A stretch of DNA of 24,085 nt. Origin: Mesaphorura yosii (Eukaryota > Arthropoda > Collembola > Poduromorpha > Tullbergiidae). Shown piece by piece: positions 19,453 to 24,085 of the stretch. Where the stretch lies: contig WIXG01000736.1 in the NCBI GenBank assembly GCA_009869945.1, positions 1-24,085 on the forward strand. Reading direction: 5' to 3'. Numbering within the stretch: the stretch's first letter is position 1; every line of letters starts with the position of its first letter. Below the pieces are notes generated by a model. That model had not been told where the DNA came from and made no database searches. It saw only the letters and a list, made by a program, of their open reading frames with translations. A program made the position numbers and the translations under genes.

Positions 19453-19872
19453 TGAAATCATGGTGAGACCGATTGACGACAAGTCAATCGACGTCACATT
19501 CGTGACTCCCGTGGGTGGTCTGTACAAAATCCACGTCATGTACGAAGGCCATTACGTGTAGGGCTCCCATACGCCTGCTAAATCTTTGGCGACGTCAAGC
19601 CGAACGTGGACAAGGTCAAAGTCGGTGGAGCCATCGTTGAGGCGAAGGTCAACGTGGAGAACGAGGCGGTGATTGACGGGCGGGAGGTTGGCATCTTCGC
19701 CTTTAGCACTAAAATGGAGGGACCAAGTCAACCGGATCTCACGTTCAAGGACAATGAAGATGAGGCAATCTCGTGTTTGCACAAACCGACGGAGCCCGGC
19801 AACTACAAACTGCATTTGAAATACACACACTTTAATCTGCAGGGAAATCAATTCAAAATTGTGTATGCTTAA
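19453..19872 (+). pseudogene. Filamin-type repeats, orphan copy B (broken)
   Basis: End of one filamin repeat followed by a full one. After an acceptor-like TTGACAG, the frame reads MVRPIDDKSIDVTF and GLYKIHVMYEGHYV, then hits TAG at 19559-19561 where the family has the V-x-GSP loop. The sequence resumes one frame over with FGDVKPNVDKVKVGGAIVEA, KMEGPSQPDLTFKDNE and HFNLQGNQFKIVYA, then a stop. The intron that splits copy A in the HF-x-LQG region is absent here. Stop plus frame change argue for a pseudogene, although translation could start anew in the second part. Confidence 0.65.
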
Positions 19873-20026
19873 GTACGCGTAAATGTGGAAACTTTTATTA
19901 ACGGGAAGTATCTGATTCAATCAACTTTGATTTAAACTCAGCTACGTATCTTACACATTCGTTTACTCCTTGATTGGATACTGCCCTGGTGAAAAGGTGA
20001 AAAATCCGCAAATCGCAATTGGTTGC

Positions 20027-20224
20027 ATTATATTCCCTCAAGCTTTCGCCGTCGTTTTTATGGCGCTGGCGATGTTGGTCATTGGAATTGCTGCGGGTGA
20101 CGACTACCTAAGCCGTTCCCGTGCACTTTTGCTTGATTTCAGTTCCAGGGTCATTACCCTTTAATTTTGGTAGGGCACGGGTGTCGGAGGCCCAGTCGCG
20201 GTCAAGCGTGAAGCCATCGAGTAA
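20027..20224 (+). pseudogene. Decayed copy of the small secreted peptide gene
   Basis: This stretch aligns codon by codon with the first two exons of the peptide gene at 20572. Signal-like QAFAVVFMALAMLVIGIAAG corresponds to the neighbour's signal peptide, and after an acceptor-like TTGGTAG (20173) the frame gives GGPVAVKREAIE against the neighbour's GGTQYWKRETME. The start codon position is ATT instead of ATG, and the donor position reads CTAAGC (20108) instead of GTAAGC. The frame then ends in TAA at 20222. An AATAAA follows about 75 bp later, as in the intact gene. A non-canonical start cannot be excluded. Confidence 0.5.
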
Positions 20225-20297
20225 ACGCTACGGGTGTCGTAGCAATTGAAAATTAGTAGTCAAAATTTTAAATTTTATCTTTTTCTTGTTGATTTTG

Positions 20298-20303
20298 AAT
20301 AAA
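20298..20303 (+). terminator. Poly(A) signal after the decayed peptide copy
   Basis: AATAAA about 75 bp after the TAA, matching the spacing in the intact gene. Confidence 0.35.
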
Positions 20304-20571
20304 ATTATCATATGTAAATTGTGCACTCTTTTCACATTTCGCAATTCAATACTACTCAGCTGATATATCACAAAATACCACATTCGATTATGTTGGTTAG
20401 TTATTATGACGATTTGAGACAGGTTTCGCTTCCTGAAACCATTGTGGTAAATTTTAGATGTGGTTTTGGCAATCTTTTCTGCAGTTTCTGCCTTCGTTTG
20501 CCAATCCTAAGCGAAATTTAGCCATTTCGCTTTTTAATAGTCCGGAACTCACATCAACTGCTTAATTCGCC

Positions 20572-20924
20572 ATGAAATTCGCACAGTTTGCGATTTTTGC
20601 ACTGTTGCTGGCTGTGCTGGTTACCGGAATTGTGGCAAAACCACCTAGCGTAAGCAAAATTAACACGCCCTTCTGTGCATGCGTTTGATTGACTTTCCTC
20701 GGTCTTATGACTGTTTGTGTCTGACAGGGTGGAACCCAATACTGGAAGCGCGAAACGATGGAATTCCGTGGTGGTAACGTAAGTCATCTCATCCCACGGG
20801 TCATTTTTAGCAAAGTTTTTGAACCCTGCCCTGCTTTGTTTCGTTTCAATTGCAGAATGTGCTCTTCCACGATCAGGACACTGACGACGCGGACACTGCG
20901 GCAAATGCCAACGCCTTCCAGTAA
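20572..20924 (+). CDS. Small secreted peptide precursor, 65 aa, three exons
   Basis: Three short exons (20572-20649, 20728-20778, 20856-20924) join in phase 0 across GT-AG introns of 78 and 77 bp and encode 65 residues. Residues 1-22 (MKFAQFAIFALLLAVLVTGI and on) are a clear signal peptide. The rest has no cysteine: KPPSGGTQYW, a dibasic KR, then ETMEFRGGN and an acidic Asn/Ala-rich tail ending NAFQ. The KR site suggests processing, for example a neuropeptide-like precursor, but the same layout could be a small secreted or cuticle-associated protein; I do not recognise the family. A TATA-like TTTTTAATAG lies at about 20531-20540 and AATAAA at 21004. The related sequence about 500 bp upstream supports this as a real gene that duplicated. 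Confidence 0.78.
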
Positions 20925-21003
20925 GGCAAAATTCACATATCGCGTGGGCATTGTCTCAGGAGTGCGAATTAAATTCGAGTTTCAATTTGTGTGTTTGGCT
21001 GTA

Positions 21004-21009
21004 AATAAA
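21004..21009 (+). terminator. Poly(A) signal, small peptide gene
   Basis: AATAAA 80 bp after the stop codon. Confidence 0.55.
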
Positions 21010-21698
21010 ATGTGTTGCTAAACCTGAAACTTGCAGGAAGAAATCATCAATCTGCTTCTGAATTTTTAAACAAATAAGAATTGCTGTTGTGGAAATTGTT
21101 GGAACCAAATGAACTCAATTGTTTTATTAATGCGGAAGGTATATAAAATCCACCATAGCCACCAGACACGAGAGGTTCGTGTCATGTCGTGAGCTACTGT
21201 CCTGACGATCACCTGCTTTTTCTGAAATTAAACTGGACAGTGGATAGGTTTCTATGACTTGGGGCGGTCGCGTCGCAACGTGACTACGGCACGGCCGTGG
21301 TGTAGCTGTAGTACAGTGTCAAGCCCGTCTCAAAATGTGTTCTACAAAGTCGTTGGAGTTGCTGCATCTAATGGACAACATCGCATACGAGTATACTTGG
21401 TGCCGTGCTTTCATCCAAATTTAAAACCTCGTTCGGGCTTCCGTCGTCGGCGACAGTTCCAAGCGAAGCCAAGTCGTACGGGAAATAAAAAATATATGTC
21501 TGAATATGTCTGAATAATTAAAATCCTCCGAATTCCCCGCTTAAGCTTCCATTCTTTCGATTTAAATATTTCAGGGCTGCCGTTTTACTGCAAAATTGTC
21601 ATAAAAGATGTAAAAACTGTTAGTGGTCGAGTTCGGAACATTATTCCATTCATTCTCGTACCAACCACTTGTCAAATTCTTGATCTCTCTCTGGCGAG
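21010..21698. other. Spacer with a strong TATA box
   Basis: No recognisable coding region before the receptor at 21699. A strong TATATAAAA lies at 21140-21148, followed about 45 bp later by ATGTCGTGA, a two-codon frame. Either it drives a noncoding or undetected gene or it is chance. Confidence 0.4.
21140..21148 (+). promoter_or_regulatory. TATA box without an obvious gene
   Basis: TATATAAAA matches the consensus well. The nearest recognisable coding start is about 550 bp downstream, further than usual. Confidence 0.35.
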
Positions 21699-22899
21699 AT
21701 GCTGACAACCAAGACAGTCCGCCTGCTGACGTTCCTGTACACGATCACAACCTCCCTCAAAGCAGTGCCTTATGGGTTCAAACCTCAGCATTCCGTCATC
21801 AAAATGCACGTGCTGCGCCGGCGGAGCGTTGCCCGTTGGCTGGCGTACATCAATTTTACCCTGGACGAGCTCGCGACCATCGTGATTGTTTTCGGCCTGG
21901 ATCATTTCATCCTGACCAACTACCACACACTTGAACTCATCATTCCAGCTCTCATGCACATGAGCGCCGTCGCATTTATCTGGTCACTCAAATACTGCGC
22001 TTACATCTACGAGTCAGAGATGATTGTGCTCATCAATCAAATCTTCCAAACGTCAACCATGGTGGCCAGGCAGCTGCGCGGCGTCTCGCAAGATACGTCA
22101 AGTGATGAAAGTAAATGGCTGGAGCTGAGCTTCATGGGATTCATGCTCATCACCGCCACCATGCCCTTTGGCATCTTCATCCTCGAGCTCATTGACCCTG
22201 CAAATCTATACAGGTTCTATGTTGGACCAAATCCGTGGGGAGTGACCGCATTCGCGAGTTTTTCTATGTTGCTGATGTGTCACAAGCTTCTGATGCTCAA
22301 TTTTATGACTGTAGTTCTCTTTGTGCCGCCTGTGCTCGTGCGATGGTGGCTGAAGCAGCTGATGTAAGTCCTCTGTATAGTATTTCTGCAATATTTTTGA
22401 ATCCAGGCTGATCCCTTTGGGCAGATTCAAGGTGGAGAGGAGCTCCTTGGACATGGACCAACTTTTGACCGCGCATAACTCGGCCCAACTTTTTATGAGC
22501 ATGTACAACCGGGCGTATGGCCAAATGATATTGGTTCTGTACCTCTTTGGCTGCGCAACCCTCTGCGTGGGCGGCACCTCCATTCTGATCCTCTTCTCTG
22601 ACCAGCTGAATCCCATCATGGTGCTGATGATCGCTGATGTGGTCTTCTTTGTCGTCTTTGGGTTTCTGTACGGACTTCAGCTGCAGATTGACATTTTGAT
22701 CCTTTCGCGGAAATTTCTGGCTGTCCTGAGTCGCAAATGGGAGAGCAGAAAACTTGTGGGCAGGTTGGTAAGGTCGCAGCGACCCATCCGAGGTCACTAT
22801 GGCCCGTTTTTCGAAGCAACACACTCCCTCCTACTCAGAACTTTTGGGGTAATCGTGGAACAAATCGCAAGTCTCGTGGTGGGCTTCAGGGAGTTTTAA
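21699..22899 (+). CDS. Gustatory receptor, different subfamily
   Basis: A multi-pass chemoreceptor of 385 residues. Exons 21699-22363 and 22407-22899 join in phase 2 across a 43-bp intron (donor AT|GTAAGT, acceptor AATCCAG). Membrane segments include FTLDELATIVIVFGL, LMHMSAVAFIWSL, FMGFMLITATMPFGIFILEL, MILVLYLFGCATLCVGG and VLMIADVVFFVVFGFLYGL. The C terminus, RPIRGHYGPFFEATHSLLLR then TFGVIVEQIASLVVGF, fits the conserved last segment of gustatory receptors. It shares no obvious blocks with the tandem pair at 14457-17486, so it represents another subfamily. The start codon gives MLTTKTVRLLTFLY. AATAAA begins only 7 bp after the stop codon. Confidence 0.78.
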
Positions 22900-22905
22900 A
22901 TTCTC

Positions 22906-22911
22906 AATAAA
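22906..22911 (+). terminator. Poly(A) signal, third gustatory receptor
   Basis: AATAAA 7 bp after the stop codon, implying a very short 3' UTR if it is used. Confidence 0.5.
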
Positions 22912-23669
22912 ATGACTCTGGGTGCTTCTCCGAACCTGTTTCGTGCTTCATGATCGTCTGAAATATTTGCATTCACGCGCGTTGGGAATAGTTTCTATTT
23001 TGTTCTCCAAATTGATTTCTATTGGCGTCGATGCAATGGTTTTTTATATTCCAACTTTAACCTTGAGCCTATAAAGTACGTCCGTACGTCCTTTCCCCTG
23101 ATTACCATATCCTACCCTCAAAATTCCCGTAGCTTGTACGGGGTTTTGAGCAGTATCGTGTCGACACGAGGAGTACCGTTGGGATAGGCTCCCAAGGTTC
23201 CGACAGCTTCCAGTGGACGTCTTCCCCGTGCTGTACCGTGACCAAGTGAGGCTCCTTTTCCTCACGACGAGGATAATTGAAGCCGGGGACGCCCGTACGA
23301 CTACGGGGCGGAGGACGTTCTGGAGGAGTTTACATCGCTCAGGAAATAACTAAATGACTTTATATGTCATTTTGATCAGGAAGCCAAGAATATAACTTCA
23401 TTCTCTGACATTTTATTCGTTCTATTTTCATTAGTTCAATTTGAGGTTGACTGAAGTGTCGTGAATTCTATCGCCGCCATGGACCACACACAGAAAACAC
23501 AGAATGATCAATGAATCGTCTAGAGAGTGGGCAGCACAATTGCGTGCCCAGCACGAATTGTTGTTGCTCGGTTTCCAATGGCGGCTGGCAACCTTGGTGG
23601 CGAAGTGAAGCCAAATCAATCTGTATTTTCCAGCTATCCACCGCAGTCACTCTAGTCAAGTTTAACGCC
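22912..23669. other. Spacer with overlapping open frames, none recognised
   Basis: Between 23044 and 23330 several minus-strand frames stay open and GC content is higher than around it, which hints at former coding sequence, but no domain is recognisable. A 12-bp palindrome CGTGTCGACACG lies near 23156-23167. Confidence 0.35.
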
Positions 23670-23912
23670 ATGAATTCACTCCGAACTTTAGCTTCGTTTG
23701 TGTTCTTGCTTCTTCTGCCATTCAGCCCGTCGTTGAGAATGGCGCCCTCTCAAGTTGACATGACTACTAAGAGTTGTGCGCCTCTTCGAGCTGATATATT
23801 CCGACCAGTGCCAAGTATCCATAATTGGTTTCGTGGATCCGAAATCCCCGCTCTCTTTCCGGTATTTAGACCCGTAATTGGGGCTTCTTTCGAATTCTGC
23901 GAATGTAATTGA
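23670..23912 (+). CDS. Possible small secreted protein
   Basis: An 80-codon frame starts MNSLRTLASFVFLLLLPFSP, a good signal peptide, and continues with about 55 residues containing three Cys (one in KSCAPLRAD and two in the terminal FCECN). No family is recognised. It could be a whole short gene or the first exon of a longer one: a GT near the end (GAAT|GTAATT) is a weak donor. It is included because the hydrophobic start is strong. Confidence 0.35.
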   Translation: MNSLRTLASFVFLLLLPFSPSLRMAPSQVDMTTKSCAPLRADIFRPVPSIHNWFRGSEIPALFPVFRPVIGASFEFCECN

Positions 23913-24085
23913 GAAGGTCACGTCAGGTCAAAATTCACCGATGGCTTGGCTCTAAGCCTTCTGAATTGTGCTGTATTGGGTTGTTGCCGGTCTGAAGCTC
24001 GGGGCACGACTGAACGAGCCGGCGAGCAGTAAAGTTTACTTAACCTTTGGTCTTGCTGCTAGTTTGGGCCTGGTTTGGCTGCTTT
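23913..24085. other. Right-edge spacer
   Basis: No feature seen. Confidence 0.4.

Noticed and set aside
23044..23265. A minus-strand frame of 73 codons that might be a transposon piece.
   Set aside because: Several frames are open here and none shows a transposase or reverse transcriptase motif.
1..24085. CRISPR arrays, rRNA or tRNA genes, bacterial operons.
   Set aside because: No regularly spaced repeats, no recognisable RNA gene and no polycistronic layout were seen; introns show that the DNA is eukaryotic.

Overview
This window looks like nuclear DNA from an arthropod, most likely a hexapod and possibly a springtail. The genes have short GT-AG introns (mostly 38-95 bp), AATAAA signals after stop codons and TATA-type promoters, and they belong to families typical of arthropod genomes: a cytochrome P450, gustatory receptors, a divergent ionotropic receptor, a sushi-type serine protease and a GMC oxidoreductase. 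The springtail suggestion is inference from this gene content and the compact introns; no marker gene proves it. All exon boundaries were set by hand from splice motifs and reading-frame phase.

Left part (1-5000). A cytochrome P450 on the minus strand runs off the left edge, so its heme-binding end is missing. Next, also on the minus strand, is a multi-exon immunoglobulin-domain membrane protein. Several of its exons join cleanly, but it carries an in-frame stop and several frame breaks, so it is either a young pseudogene or a place where the consensus sequence is wrong.

Middle (5000-13700). An intact, intronless, very divergent ionotropic receptor lies on the plus strand. It is followed by a spacer rich in perfect palindromes and by a badly broken, 5'-truncated GMC oxidoreductase pseudogene. 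A complete three-exon modular serine protease on the minus strand has a signal peptide, one CCP/sushi domain, a catalytic domain with a full triad, and an unusual C-terminal six-cysteine CLIP-like module. Beyond it are the 3' exons of a gustatory receptor (minus) and a fragment carrying a VIDLT SUMO-interaction-type motif.

Right part (13700-24085). A foldback repeat leads into a tandem pair of related gustatory receptors on the plus strand, two and three exons long. Then come two orphan copies of a filamin-type repeat, a 65-residue secreted peptide gene with three exons preceded by a decayed copy of itself, a third and unrelated gustatory receptor, and a possible small secreted protein near the right edge.

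Intact chemosensory and defence genes are interleaved with broken copies of other families, as in a fast-evolving accessory region. The strongest candidates for something undescribed are the protease with its C-terminal CLIP-like module and the small secreted peptide family with its decayed sister copy.
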